In this document: positions 54,901 through 64,000 of the stretch, piece after piece | How the letters are laid out: every line of letters starts with the position of its first letter | Numbering within the stretch: position 1 is the stretch's first letter | Source of the DNA: Candidimonas nitroreducens | GTDB taxonomy: Bacteria > Pseudomonadota > Gammaproteobacteria > Burkholderiales > Burkholderiaceae_B | Assembly: GCF_002209565.1 (NCBI RefSeq) | Contig: NZ_NJIH01000007.1 | Span: 124,001 to 188,000, forward strand | DNA: 64,000 bases | Direction: 5' to 3' | Program-made: the position numbers and the translations under genes | Notes under the pieces: model-generated | What the model was told of the DNA's origin: nothing | Database searches by the model: none | Seen by the model: only the letters and a program-made list of their open reading frames with translations

Positions 54901-55332
54901 ATGAATTTCTCTTCGAGCTGGGTGGTGTACGCGCTGGGTTCCGCGTTATTCGCCGCCCTGACCGCCGTATTCGGCAAACTGGGGGTCATGGGGCTGAACT
55001 CGAACCTGGCCACCTTCATCCGCACCCTGGTCATTCTGGCCGTCATCGCGGGCATACTGTCGCTGCGCCACGAATGGCAAAAACCTTCCGGCATCGCGGC
55101 ATCGAGCTGGCTGTTCCTGATCCTGTCCGGCATCGCCACGGGCTTGTCCTGGCTGTGCTATTACCGGGCGCTGCAACTGGGGCCGGTGTCGAAGGTGGCA
55201 CCCGTGGACAAGCTCAGCGTGGCCATTGCCATCGTCCTGGGGCTGCTGTTCCTGGGAGAACAACTGAGCTGGCCGCTAGCGCTGGGCGGGCTGCTGATAG
55301 TGGCCGGCTCGATCGTCATCATCGCGTTCTGA
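54901..55332 (+). CDS. Half-size EamA/DMT-family membrane protein
   Basis: Membrane protein of 143 residues with about five spans; WLCYYRALQLGPVSKVAPVDKLS and LFLGEQLSWPLALGGLLIVAGS are typical of EamA. Full transporters carry two such domains (about 300 residues), so this single-domain form may dimerise. GGGAGG precedes ATG 54901. Confidence 0.88.
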   Translation: MNFSSSWVVYALGSALFAALTAVFGKLGVMGLNSNLATFIRTLVILAVIAGILSLRHEWQKPSGIAASSWLFLILSGIATGLSWLCYYRALQLGPVSKVAPVDKLSVAIAIVLGLLFLGEQLSWPLALGGLLIVAGSIVIIAF

Positions 55333-55795
55333 ACGACACGGCCTGCGCGCAGGCCCGCCACGGCGTCCCAGAACAAGCACCCAGCGCCGCCCGCCATATT
55401 GCAACCAGATGTATGTAGTGTGGCAGACTGAAAATCCCCAGCACCCCCGGCCAGGCACAGATTCGACGCATTTTGTATCGTCGTGAAACCCAGTTGCCGG
55501 CGCAACCCCGCCTGCGCAGGCGGATCGTCCTTTTCGTGGCTGCACGCGGCCCGGCCCAAAAACCGCCCGGCAGGCGGCTCGCCGCCCCTGCTTGCACTTA
55601 CATGCACTTATGGATAATAAGTCTGTAGGGTTTTCATGCAAATTCTATCAAAACTGGCATAACATATTGTTTCATCTACAATAGCTTGAAAAGTATCGAA
55701 AATACAATAAAAGGAAAGTAACATTCCCCAGATACTTCCCAAGCCGAGATCCATTTACCGCCAATAACTCTAATCCTGGAGGGGGGACAGGCAGA
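55333..55795. other. Non-coding region upstream of the T6SS operon
   Basis: About 460 bases. Two perfect 16-bp GC palindromes occur at 55340-55355 and 55508-55523. From about 55610 the sequence turns AT-rich, the likely promoter region of tssA; no convincing sigma-54 or sigma-70 pair was found. No coding relic recognised. Confidence 0.45.
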
Positions 55796-57382
55796 TTGTC
55801 GACAGATCTTCAACTCGATCCCGACCTGGGCACGCAGCCCATCAGCGAGGCATCCCCCGCAGGGGAAGACCCGCGCGAAAACGACACGTACGCTGCCGCC
55901 CAGTCCCAGATCGACCGCCTCACGGACATTCATGCCCAAGGTGGCGTCGACTGGGGAATTGTTGCAGCGTCGTCGCAGCAAATCCTGGGACGGGAAGGCA
56001 AAGATCTCACGGCTGCCGTATGGCTAACGCTGGCCGGCCTGCATCTGCAGGGTACGACCGGGCTCGCGGCCGGCGTCCACATACTGAACGACCTGATACA
56101 CACCTACTGGGACACCATGTTCCCGCCCCCGGCGCGCCTGCGCGGCCGCCGCAACCAGATCCAGTGGCTGCTCGATCAGCTGAATGAGCGCCTGCAAGGC
56201 GAATTCGACGCCGTGCCGCCCGAGACGCACGGCGCGCTGCTGACCGACTGGGACGCGCTGGATGAATTCTGGCAGTCCAAAGACACCGATCCGCCCGCCA
56301 TCTTCGGCTTGCGCCGGCTGCTCGCGTCCTTGCCGGTGCTTGCCACAGCAGAACCCACGCCCGCCCCGCCGGCGACTGCCGCAGAGGCCGCGCCTCAGGC
56401 CGGCGCCGCAAGCGCCACGCCAGCCGCTGCACCGCCTGCACAAACCGCCACGGCACCGGCGCCACTGGCGGCCACCGTCGCGCCGGCCTCGGGCGCCGAT
56501 CCCACAGACGCGATAGACGCCGCGCTCACCGGCATGCAGCCGCTCATCGACTGGTGCCTGGAACAAAACCCGGCCCTGCCTCTGCTGTTCCGCCTGAACC
56601 GCATCTGCGCCTGGGCCTCGATCAGCGCCGCCCCTCCTGCCACCGGCATCGCCACGCTGCTGCCGGCGCCGCCCGACCAGCTGGTCACGGGCCTGGCCCA
56701 GGTCATGCAAGGCACGGAACCGCAGGCCATCGTGCATTTCGTCGAAGCCCGCCTGATCGGCCAACGCTACTGGCTGGATCTGAACCGCATCTGCCATGCC
56801 GCACTGACACGCATGGGCGCGCAAGACGCGGCGGCGGTCGTGGCCTTCGAGACCGCGAGCTTCCTTGCCCGCCTGCCGCAGCTGGCGACGCTCACATTCA
56901 ACGACGGCCGCCCCTTCGCCGACGCCGAGACCCGCGCCTGGCTGGATTCCCTGGCCGCGTCCGCGGGGCCGGGCAGCCAGGGCGGCGCCGACCCCATCGA
57001 CACGCTGGCGGGCACGGCCAATGCCGCGGCGGCGGCGGGCCAGCTCGACGCCGCACTGGCTTCCCTGCAGGCCGCGACCGGGCAAACCGCCAGCGCACGC
57101 GATGCCTTCCGCCTCAAGCTGGCCCAATGCAGCCTGCTTTACAGCTACGACACCAGCGGCGCGGTACGCACCCTGCTCGCGCCTCTGATCCAAGAACTCG
57201 ACGTCTACCGCCTGTCTCTGTGGGAACCGGGCCTGGCCCGGCAGGCCCTGGAACTGGCGGCGGCCGTCGAACAGCGCTACGGCACCGATCCCGGCGAGAC
57301 ATCCGCGCCGATGCTGGCGCGCCTGGCCGGTCTGGACTGCCACGCCGCATGGCGGTTGTCGCAGACCTCCCCGACTTCCTAA
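55796..57382 (+). CDS. tssA: Type VI secretion protein TssA
   Basis: Protein of 528 residues with an ImpA_N domain in the first third (PISEASPAGEDPRENDTY, and WDTMFPPPARLRGRRNQIQWL) and a long C-terminal region containing an Ala/Pro-rich linker near 180-240. TssA guides sheath assembly at the baseplate or distal end. The start is TTG 55796, nine bases after a very strong GGAGG; no ATG lies near. First gene of the operon, 17 bases before tssB. Confidence 0.9.
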   Translation: MSTDLQLDPDLGTQPISEASPAGEDPRENDTYAAAQSQIDRLTDIHAQGGVDWGIVAASSQQILGREGKDLTAAVWLTLAGLHLQGTTGLAAGVHILNDLIHTYWDTMFPPPARLRGRRNQIQWLLDQLNERLQGEFDAVPPETHGALLTDWDALDEFWQSKDTDPPAIFGLRRLLASLPVLATAEPTPAPPATAAEAAPQAGAASATPAAAPPAQTATAPAPLAATVAPASGADPTDAIDAALTGMQPLIDWCLEQNPALPLLFRLNRICAWASISAAPPATGIATLLPAPPDQLVTGLAQVMQGTEPQAIVHFVEARLIGQRYWLDLNRICHAALTRMGAQDAAAVVAFETASFLARLPQLATLTFNDGRPFADAETRAWLDSLAASAGPGSQGGADPIDTLAGTANAAAAAGQLDAALASLQAATGQTASARDAFRLKLAQCSLLYSYDTSGAVRTLLAPLIQELDVYRLSLWEPGLARQALELAAAVEQRYGTDPGETSAPMLARLAGLDCHAAWRLSQTSPTS

Positions 57383-57399
57383 ACCAAGGAGAACACAAC

Positions 57400-57912
57400 A
57401 TGGCTAACGATGGATCTGTTGCCCCGAAGGAACGCGTGAACATCGTCTACCGGCCGTCCACAGGAGACGCCAAGGAAGACGTAGAACTTCCCCTCAAACA
57501 ACTGGTACTGGGCGATTTCACGCTCAAGGAATCCAGCGTGCCGGTCGACGAGCGCAAGCCCATACAGGTCGACAAGGACAACTTCAACGACGTGCTCAAG
57601 GGGCAGGGCCTGGATCTGACCATGGCGGTTCCCAACCGCCTGGCCGAAGGCGAAACCGACGAGTCCATGGCGGTCAAGCTGGAATTCAAGAACATCCGCG
57701 ACTTCGAACCCGACGCCATCGTCGAGCAGGTGCCCGAACTCAAGCAATTGATCGAACTGCGCGACGCGCTGAAAGCCCTGAAGGGGCCGCTGGGCAACCT
57801 GCCCGCGTTTCGCAAGAAGTTGCAGGAACTGATACGCGACGAAGGGGCGCGCGAGCGGCTGCTGGCCGAACTCGGCACCCAGGAAGCACCGGACAACACG
57901 CCGAAGGAGTAA
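57400..57912 (+). CDS. tssB: Type VI secretion sheath small subunit TssB
   Basis: Protein of 170 residues with the family opening KERVNIVYRPSTGDAKEDVELPLK, LVLGDF and the RLAEGE...VKLEFKNIRDFEPDAIVEQVPEL block. It co-assembles with TssC into the contractile sheath. AAGGAG precedes ATG 57400. Confidence 0.95.
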   Translation: MANDGSVAPKERVNIVYRPSTGDAKEDVELPLKQLVLGDFTLKESSVPVDERKPIQVDKDNFNDVLKGQGLDLTMAVPNRLAEGETDESMAVKLEFKNIRDFEPDAIVEQVPELKQLIELRDALKALKGPLGNLPAFRKKLQELIRDEGARERLLAELGTQEAPDNTPKE

Positions 57913-57918
57913 CACCTC

Positions 57919-59409
57919 ATGAGCCAGGAATCCCCCTCAACCCAGGCCTCGGAAGGCGCCCCGGCCGAACAGGCCGGCGCATCGCTGATCGACCAGCTGA
58001 TCGAAACCACGCACGTCAAGCGCGGCGACGAAGCCTATTCCATGACCCGCCAGGGCCTGGAAGCCTTCGTCGCTGAATTGCTGGAACCCAGCCGCGCCGA
58101 AGAAAAGGTCAGCCAGAGCCTGATCGACGACATGATCGCCGGGCTCGACCGCAAGCTGTGCCGGCAGGTCGACGCCATCATGCACCAGCCCGACTTCCAG
58201 AAATTGGAATCGGCGTGGCGCTCCCTGAAGTTCCTCGTCGACCGCACCGACTTCCGCGAGAACAACAAGATCGAGATCCTCAACGTCTCCAAGGCCGACT
58301 TGCTGGCCGACTTCGAAGACGCGCCGGACATCACGCGCTCGGGCCTGTACAAGGCGGTATATACCGCCGAATACGGCCAGTTCGGCGGCCAGCCTTTCGG
58401 CACCATGATAGGCAACTACGACTTCGGCCCCGGCGGCCAGGACATCAAGCTGCTGCAGTCCATCGCCAGCGTGGCGGCCATGTCGCACACGCCCTTCATC
58501 GCCTCGGCCGGGCCGCAGTTCTTCGGGCTGGAATCCTATTCCGGGCTGCCCAACCTGAAAGACCTGGCGGCGGTATTCGAAGGCCCGCAGTTCATTAAAT
58601 GGAATGCCTTCCGGCAAAACGAAGACTCGCGCTTCGTGGGCCTGACCCTGCCGCACTTCCTGCTGCGCGTGCCGTACGGCGAAGACACGGTGCCCACCAA
58701 GAAATTCCGCTACAACGAAGACGTCTCCGAAGGCAACCAGAACTTCCTGTGGGGCAATGCCTCGCTGGCCTTCGCCAGCCGCCTGGCGGACAGCTTCGCG
58801 CAGTACCGCTGGTGCGCCAATATCATCGGCCCGCAGGGCGGCGGCACGGTCGGCGACCTGCCCGTCTACAACTATCAGGCCATGGGCGAGACCCAGGTCA
58901 AGATCCCGACCGAGGTGCTGATCTCCGAGCGGCGCGAATACGAGCTGGCCGAACAGGGCTTCATCGCCCTGACCATGCGCAAGAACACCGACAACGCGGC
59001 GTTCTTCTCGGCCAATTCGTGCCAGAAGCCCAAGTTCTACGGCAACAGCAAAGAAGGCAAGGAAGCCGAGCTCAACTACAAGCTGGGCACGCAGCTTCCC
59101 TACATCTTCGTCGTCAGCCGGCTGGCGCATTACATCAAGGTCATCCAGCGCGAGAACATCGGCACCTGGAAGGAACGCACCGACCTCGAAACCGAGCTCA
59201 ACAACTGGATCCGCCAATACGTGGCCGACATGGACAATCCGTCCTCCGGCGTGCGCAGCCGCCGGCCGCTGCGCCAGGCCGAGATCACGGTGTCCGACGT
59301 CGAAGGCGATCCCGGCTGGTACCGGGTCGGCATGAAGGTGCGCCCCCACTTCAAGTACATGGGTGCGTCGTTCACGCTGTCCCTGGTCGGCAAACTCGAC
59401 AAAGGCTGA
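57919..59409 (+). CDS. tssC: Type VI secretion sheath large subunit TssC
   Basis: Protein of 496 residues. Conserved regions include ESAWRSLKFLVDRTDFRENNKIEIL, the AAMSHTPFIASAGPQFFG segment and the C-terminal RPHFKYMGASFTLSLVGKLDK. It forms the outer sheath with TssB and is a ClpV substrate. ATG 57919 lies 6 bases after the tssB stop. Confidence 0.96.
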   Translation: MSQESPSTQASEGAPAEQAGASLIDQLIETTHVKRGDEAYSMTRQGLEAFVAELLEPSRAEEKVSQSLIDDMIAGLDRKLCRQVDAIMHQPDFQKLESAWRSLKFLVDRTDFRENNKIEILNVSKADLLADFEDAPDITRSGLYKAVYTAEYGQFGGQPFGTMIGNYDFGPGGQDIKLLQSIASVAAMSHTPFIASAGPQFFGLESYSGLPNLKDLAAVFEGPQFIKWNAFRQNEDSRFVGLTLPHFLLRVPYGEDTVPTKKFRYNEDVSEGNQNFLWGNASLAFASRLADSFAQYRWCANIIGPQGGGTVGDLPVYNYQAMGETQVKIPTEVLISERREYELAEQGFIALTMRKNTDNAAFFSANSCQKPKFYGNSKEGKEAELNYKLGTQLPYIFVVSRLAHYIKVIQRENIGTWKERTDLETELNNWIRQYVADMDNPSSGVRSRRPLRQAEITVSDVEGDPGWYRVGMKVRPHFKYMGASFTLSLVGKLDKG

Positions 59410-59477
59410 TTTCCCACCCCTTCAGGCAGGTCATCGCCTGAGCATATTCCGCAACTCGACTGCAAGGAGCAATAAAA

Positions 59478-59963
59478 ATGGCAATGCCGTGCTATCTCAC
59501 CCTCACCGGTGCCAACCAAGGAAAAATCGAAGGCTCGTGCCAGGTGTCGGGGCATCAAGGAAAGATTCTGGTTCAGGCCATCGAGCATCGCATCGAACTG
59601 CCCAAGAGCCCGCAAACCGGCCTGCCCACCGGCAAGCGCCAGCACTTGGGCATCACGCTTACCAAAGAGGTCGACAAATCATCGCCGAAAATCTACCAGG
59701 CGCTGTGCTCGGGCGAGCAAATGACGGACGTGCTGCTCGAGTTCTACCGCATCAGCCCGAAAGGCACTGAAGAAAAGTACTACACCATAGAGCTCAAGAA
59801 CGCAGTCTTCGTCTCCAACCGGCTCTGGGTGCCCAACTGCCTGCTGCCCGAGAACAAGCAGTTGGGCCACATGGAAGACGTGGGCCTGACCTACGAGAAA
59901 ATCGTATGGACTTGGGTGCCTGACGGCATCGAAGCCGAAGACTCGTGGCTTGCGCCCAAGTAA
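59478..59963 (+). CDS. hcp: Type VI secretion tube protein Hcp (TssD)
   Basis: Protein of 161 residues that forms the hexameric inner tube and can carry small effectors. Features: YLTLTGANQGKIEGSCQ opening, ITLTKEVDKSSPKIYQAL, FYRISPKGTEEKYYTIELKNA and YEKIVWTW near the end. AAGGAGC precedes ATG 59478; 68 bases from tssC. Confidence 0.95.
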   Translation: MAMPCYLTLTGANQGKIEGSCQVSGHQGKILVQAIEHRIELPKSPQTGLPTGKRQHLGITLTKEVDKSSPKIYQALCSGEQMTDVLLEFYRISPKGTEEKYYTIELKNAVFVSNRLWVPNCLLPENKQLGHMEDVGLTYEKIVWTWVPDGIEAEDSWLAPK

Positions 59964-60071
59964 TGCGGCCAGAGCCGCCGTCCGGCGTCTAGTGCCCGTT
60001 TGCCCGCCCCATAAGCCAACCGAACAGGACACTAGCCGGCCGCGGCTCGCCCGCCCATCGGCACCCGACTC

Positions 60072-60491
60072 GTGCAAGAGCAACGCCTCCTGGAACGCAT
60101 CGCCAGCTTCAGCGCCGGCGGGGGGCGCTCGCACATGACGCGGGCGGAAATCCTGATCGACTCCATCATCGAGCACCTGCGGCGCATCCTCAACACGCGC
60201 CAGGGCAGCGTACCCATCGATCTCGATTTCGGCGTACCCGATTTCACCAACCTGGCCGGATCGTTCAGTTCCGGCACCACCCGCGAGATCGTCGACGACA
60301 TCACCCGCATGGTTCAACGCTACGAACCCCGCCTGAAGAATCCCCTGGTGGAAGTCACCGAAACCCACGAAGGCGTATTGACGCTGGCCTTCTCGCTCAG
60401 CGGCCTGGTCGAGATCGACAACATGGACATTCCCATACGGCTGGCCACGCACGTGCTGCCCAACGGCCAAGTTTCCCTGCGGAGGCCATGA
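60072..60491 (+). CDS. tssE: Type VI secretion baseplate protein TssE
   Basis: Gp25-like lysozyme-fold baseplate protein of 139 residues: LLERIASFSAG, IIEHLRRILNTRQGS, DFGVPDFTNLAGS and LVEVTETHEGVLTLAFSLSG. The only start in the frame after an upstream TAG is GTG 60072, without a clear ribosome site; ATG 60135 would remove the N-terminal helix. tssF follows after 4 bases. Confidence 0.88.
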   Translation: MQEQRLLERIASFSAGGGRSHMTRAEILIDSIIEHLRRILNTRQGSVPIDLDFGVPDFTNLAGSFSSGTTREIVDDITRMVQRYEPRLKNPLVEVTETHEGVLTLAFSLSGLVEIDNMDIPIRLATHVLPNGQVSLRRP

Positions 60492-60495
60492 CACC

Positions 60496-62217
60496 GTGCT
60501 GAACCGCTACTACGAACAGGAACTCGGCCATCTGCGCGGCCTGGCCACCGAATTCGCGGCGCTCAACCCGACGCTTGCCCCGCTGCTGGGCGCCAATACC
60601 GCCAGCGACCCCGACGTCGAACGGCTGCTGGAGGGCGTGGCCTTCCTGACCGGCCTGATGCGCCACCGCCTCGACGACGACTTCCCCGAATTCATCCAGG
60701 CGCTGGCGCAACTGCTGTTTCCCCACGCCCTGCGCCCGCTGCCGTGCATGACCATCATGCAATACGAGCCGCGCACCGCGATGGAAGGCCCGGTACACAT
60801 TCCCGCGGGCGTGGAATTCGCTTCCGTGCCCGTAGACGGACGCACCACGCTGTTCCGCGCGTCCTTTCCGGTGACGGTCGAACCGCTGGAGCTGCTGTCG
60901 GCCAGCTGGGAAGGCGGCAGCGGCACGGCGCGTACGCTGCGCCTGCAATTCCGCTTCCAGGGCGTAGCCCCCGAAGACTGGCAAGGCGATCGGCTGCGGC
61001 TGTTCCTGGGCGACGGCCAGGCCGACGCCGCGCGCCTGTTCCTGCTGCTGCTGCGCCATGTGCGCGAAATACGCGTCGGTTCCGCCGGCGGCCCCATCAC
61101 CGTGCTGCCGCCCTCGGCGGTCGAGCCGGCCGGGCTGCGCCCCGACCTCGAACTGTTGCCCTGGCCGCAGGGCTCGCACCCCGCCTGGCGTGTGTTCTAC
61201 GAATACTTCGCCATGCCGGAAAAAATGCTGTTCCTGGACATTGCCGGGCTGTCGCGCTGGGCCAACCGCGGAAATCTCAACACGTTCTCGGTGCAGTTCA
61301 TCTTCAACAGCGTGCCCGACTGGGCTCCGGCGCTGGGCGGTTCGAGCTTCGTGCTCAATGCCACGCCGGCGGTCAATCTTTTCACTCAAGACGCGCACCC
61401 GATCCGCGTCGACCATCGCCAGCCCGAATACCGCATCCACCCCAGCGACCGCAGCGACGGCTTCACCGGCATTTTCTCGGTGGACAAGGTGCGCGCGCGC
61501 CTGCCCGACGGCAGCGATCGCGACTGCCTGCCGTTTTCCGCCTTCACCCAGGGCGACGACCTCTCGTACAACCTGCGCATCCACCCGTCGGCGCTGACCA
61601 ACAGCTACGACCACTACCTGAGCCTGCCGTACGCCAGCAAGACCACGCCGCCCGAAATGACCTTGTCCGTGCGCGTCACCTGCACGCACCGCAACCTTCC
61701 GGAAAGCCTGCGCCTGGGCGACATCAGCGAGCCTACCGACAATTCGCCGCCGCGCATGGCTTTCCGCAATATCCAGAGCGTCACGGCGCACTGCCCGCCG
61801 GTGGTCGACAACGCCTTGCTGTGGCGCGTGCTGTCGCACCTCAACGCCAACCACCTGGCGCTGGCCAAAGAAGGCCGGCTGCGCGACCTGATGGCGCTGT
61901 ACGTGCCTTCGCGGCAGTCGGACGCCTACCGCCACGCCGCGGCTCAGCGCAGCATCGACGCCATCAAAGACGTCCAGGTTCAGACCACGCGGCGCATCGT
62001 GCGCGGCATGCCGGTCGAAGGCAACGAGGTGCGCATCGAGTGCCTGGGCGACCATTTCCCGGGGCCGGGCAGCCTGTTCCTGTTCGGTACGGTCATCGAC
62101 GAATTCCTCGCCGGAACCACGGCGATCAACACCTTCAGCGCCCTGACGCTGGTAGACACCATCAACGGAGAAACCCTGACATGGCCCGCGAAGATCGGCC
62201 GGGCTCGCCTGTTGTAG
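60496..62217 (+). CDS. tssF: Type VI secretion baseplate protein TssF
   Basis: Protein of 573 residues with the typical opening [21 protein letters not shown] and [13 protein letters not shown]. It builds the baseplate wedge with TssG. The start is GTG 60496. The stop lies 37 bases inside tssG. A long minus-strand open frame covers this gene and is an antisense shadow. Confidence 0.93.
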   Translation: MLNRYYEQELGHLRGLATEFAALNPTLAPLLGANTASDPDVERLLEGVAFLTGLMRHRLDDDFPEFIQALAQLLFPHALRPLPCMTIMQYEPRTAMEGPVHIPAGVEFASVPVDGRTTLFRASFPVTVEPLELLSASWEGGSGTARTLRLQFRFQGVAPEDWQGDRLRLFLGDGQADAARLFLLLLRHVREIRVGSAGGPITVLPPSAVEPAGLRPDLELLPWPQGSHPAWRVFYEYFAMPEKMLFLDIAGLSRWANRGNLNTFSVQFIFNSVPDWAPALGGSSFVLNATPAVNLFTQDAHPIRVDHRQPEYRIHPSDRSDGFTGIFSVDKVRARLPDGSDRDCLPFSAFTQGDDLSYNLRIHPSALTNSYDHYLSLPYASKTTPPEMTLSVRVTCTHRNLPESLRLGDISEPTDNSPPRMAFRNIQSVTAHCPPVVDNALLWRVLSHLNANHLALAKEGRLRDLMALYVPSRQSDAYRHAAAQRSIDAIKDVQVQTTRRIVRGMPVEGNEVRIECLGDHFPGPGSLFLFGTVIDEFLAGTTAINTFSALTLVDTINGETLTWPAKIGRARLL

Positions 62218-63218
62218 GCGGTGCAAGCACCGACACGCTGCTCAAGGACAGCGCACGCTACGCCTTTTTCCAGGCGCTGCGCCTGATCCGCCTGCATACG
62301 CCCCACGGCGAACTGCGGCACAAGGTGCGCGTGCGGCCCGCGCTGACCCTGTCATTCCCCGAAAACGACATCGAGTCCATCTCGGCCGACACAAGCGGGC
62401 ACTTCCGCATCACGGCCAATTTCTTCGGCCTGTACGGCGTCACCTCGCCGCTACCCACGTTCTACACCGAAGACCTGATCGAAGAACAGCTGCAGGGCGA
62501 GTCGGCGATGCGCGACTTTCTCGACATCCTGCACGCCAGCCTATATCCGCTGCTGTTTCGCGCCTGGGAAAAAAACCGCCTGTGGCTGGCCATCGGCGAG
62601 CGCCACGACACCGGCCGGCTGGATCAGCTGCTGGCCCTGGTGGGGCTGTCGGGCTGCCTGCAGACACACGGGGACGACGCGCGCACCCTGCTGGCCCATG
62701 CGGGCAACTTCAATCAATTTCCGCGCTCGGCGCTGGGCCTGCAGGGCCTGGTTTCGGGCCTGCTGGACGGCGCTCCGGTCGATGTCGAGCCCTGCACCGC
62801 CGAGCTCGTTTCCATCCCCCGGGAAGCCCGCTGCCTGCTCGGCGAGCAGGCCTGCCGCCTGGGCGAAGACGCGCTGCTGGGCCAGCAAGTGGCCGAGCGG
62901 GCCGGCAGCCTGACGCTGCACATCCGGCCCCTGTCGCTGGAGCAGTTCCGCGCCCTGCTGCCCAGCTCGCCGCTGCACGAACGCCTGGCGCGCTGCATCG
63001 CCCTGTACCTGCGCACGCCGCTGCGCTGCCGCCTGGGCCTGCACATATCGCCCGAGCTGCGCGGCGGCACCCGCCTGGGCCTGGGCGTAACCGGCAGGCA
63101 CCTGGGCTGGGACACCTGGCTGCCCGACGACGCCGCGCACCAGTGGCCTCGCTACGACGAGATCTTTCTGCCCATAGACACGCATACGTCAAGATTCCAC
63201 GAAGGAGCACCGCAATGA
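62181..63218 (+). CDS. tssG: Type VI secretion baseplate protein TssG
   Basis: Protein of 345 residues with [46 protein letters not shown] and LGLHISPEL. Wedge partner of TssF. ATG 62181 has GGAG upstream inside tssF. The ATGA overlap with tssH shows coupling. Confidence 0.93.
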   Translation: MAREDRPGSPVVGGASTDTLLKDSARYAFFQALRLIRLHTPHGELRHKVRVRPALTLSFPENDIESISADTSGHFRITANFFGLYGVTSPLPTFYTEDLIEEQLQGESAMRDFLDILHASLYPLLFRAWEKNRLWLAIGERHDTGRLDQLLALVGLSGCLQTHGDDARTLLAHAGNFNQFPRSALGLQGLVSGLLDGAPVDVEPCTAELVSIPREARCLLGEQACRLGEDALLGQQVAERAGSLTLHIRPLSLEQFRALLPSSPLHERLARCIALYLRTPLRCRLGLHISPELRGGTRLGLGVTGRHLGWDTWLPDDAAHQWPRYDEIFLPIDTHTSRFHEGAPQ

Positions 63219-64000
63219 TGCTGGTAGAACTGAAGCCGCTCTTCGGCCGCCTGAACCCGGCCTGCACCGCCGCGCTGGAAGGCGCGGCGGGCCTGACGCT
63301 GGCACGCAGCCACTATGAAATCAGCATCGAACACATGCTGCATCGCATGCTCGAAGACACCGGCTGCGACGTGCACAAGATCCTGGCGCGCTTCGAGATC
63401 GATCCGCTGCGCCTGGCCGCCCAGCTCGACGACACATTGGGCAACCTGAAAAACGGCAACCCGGGCCGGCCGGTGTTCTCCGGGCTGCTGACCGAATGGG
63501 TGCAGGAATCCTGGCTGCTGGCCTCGATCACCCTGGGCGAGGCGCGCATCCGCACCGGCGCCATGATGCTGGCCCTGGTCGCGCGGCTGAGCTACTACGG
63601 CGCCGGCACGCGCTACGCCGAAACCCTGCGCGCCATTTCGCGCGAAACGCTGGCGGCCGAATTCGACCAGATCGTCGACGGATCTTCCGAAGCCGCGACT
63701 CGCCTGGCGTCTGGCGCCGCCACGGCCCCTGGCGGCGCGCCGGCCGGCAAGCCCGGCGCGGGCGAGGCGGCCATCTCGCGCTTCTGCGAAGACTTCACCG
63801 CCAAGGCGCAAGCGGGGAAAATCGACCCGGTGTTCGGGCGCGATGCCGAAATCCGCCAGATGATCGACATCCTGGCGCGGCGCCGCAAGAACAACCCCAT
63901 CTGCGTCGGCGAGCCGGGCGTCGGCAAGACGGCGGTGGTCGAGGGGCTGGCGCTGCGCATCGTCAACGGCGACGTGCCCGACTTCCTGCGCGACACCCGT
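63215..64000 (+). CDS. tssH: Type VI secretion ATPase TssH/ClpV (partial, runs off right edge)
   Basis: The first 262 residues are present. A Clp N-domain comes first ([20 protein letters not shown]), then a linker rich in Ala/Gly (150-187), then the first AAA+ domain with Walker A GEPGVGKT (232-239). ClpV disassembles the contracted sheath. ATG 63215 overlaps the tssG stop by four bases; GAAGGAG precedes it. Confidence 0.95.
   Translation, partial: MMLVELKPLFGRLNPACTAALEGAAGLTLARSHYEISIEHMLHRMLEDTGCDVHKILARFEIDPLRLAAQLDDTLGNLKNGNPGRPVFSGLLTEWVQESWLLASITLGEARIRTGAMMLALVARLSYYGAGTRYAETLRAISRETLAAEFDQIVDGSSEAATRLASGAATAPGGAPAGKPGAGEAAISRFCEDFTAKAQAGKIDPVFGRDAEIRQMIDILARRRKNNPICVGEPGVGKTAVVEGLALRIVNGDVPDFLRDTR

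Noticed and set aside
55625-55700. Sigma-54 promoter before tssA
   Set aside because: A TGGCAT occurs, but the -12 GC is not at the required spacing (TTGTTT found instead).
60397-62226. 609-codon minus-strand open frame over tssF
   Set aside because: Antisense shadow caused by strong GC3 bias; the plus-strand product is clearly TssF.

Overview
This is a 64-kb stretch of a high-GC betaproteobacterial chromosome, most likely Alcaligenaceae (Bordetella or Achromobacter type). The reasons are five orphan Bug-type tricarboxylate-transporter receptors (TctC family), a succinyl-type metX-metW pair, the mreBCD-mrdA-rodA and gatCAB blocks facing away from each other, and a type VI secretion cluster in a strongly GC3-biased background. 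No rRNA, tRNA, CRISPR array or intact insertion sequence was seen.

Layout. 1-2.4 kb: tail of an unidentified gene, a GntR-like LacI regulator and a divergent Bug receptor sharing a GntR-type operator. 2.6-12.5 kb: a nine-gene minus-strand acyl-CoA catabolic cluster (SDR, MaoC hydratase, DUF35, a thiolase-fold protein without the catalytic cysteines, acyl-CoA dehydrogenase, Bug receptor, nitronate-monooxygenase-like flavoprotein, ADP-forming acyl-CoA ligase, enoyl-CoA hydratase). 12.7-18.2 kb: OmpA-like lipoprotein, another Bug receptor, and an amino-acid ABC transporter (aapQMP type) without its binding protein. 18.4-21.0 kb: ftsE-ftsX-mutY, overlapping. 21.1-27.1 kb: cell-shape genes rodA, mrdA, mreD, mreC, mreB on the minus strand. 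27.5-30.8 kb: gatCAB. 31-36.4 kb: LigB-type dioxygenase and DoxX divergent from a LysR gene, then pyrE, xth and a transglutaminase-like gene.

36.4-46.3 kb: a clearly lower-GC accessory island. It starts in a broken acyl-CoA dehydrogenase fragment and carries a LysR-controlled minus-strand catabolic cluster: family III CoA-transferase, FAS1/HTD2-like hydratase, Old Yellow Enzyme, two Bug receptors, MmgE/PrpD and iron-dependent alcohol dehydrogenase. The substrate is unknown; an unsaturated or branched dicarboxylic acid is a reasonable guess.

46.4-55.3 kb returns to high-GC core: TetR regulator and DUF2214 membrane protein, enoyl-CoA hydratase with the relic of an AMP-forming ligase in front, ampG-like permease, metW-metX, an HTH-only LuxR protein, a lipoprotein, gshA and a half-size EamA protein. 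55.8-64.0 kb: a type VI secretion operon tssA-B-C-hcp-E-F-G-H running off the right edge inside clpV/tssH.

The strongest candidates for undescribed biology are the two acyl-CoA catabolic clusters. The first pairs a cysteine-less thiolase with DUF35, the arrangement of steroid side-chain retro-aldolases. The second is the island pathway. Each carries its own Bug receptor(s), suggesting uptake dedicated to its substrate. Minor signals include a repeated GGGCCTGTTCACAC palindrome family, several regulator-adjacent operators, gene relics, and a probable lost start codon in the ampG-like gene.
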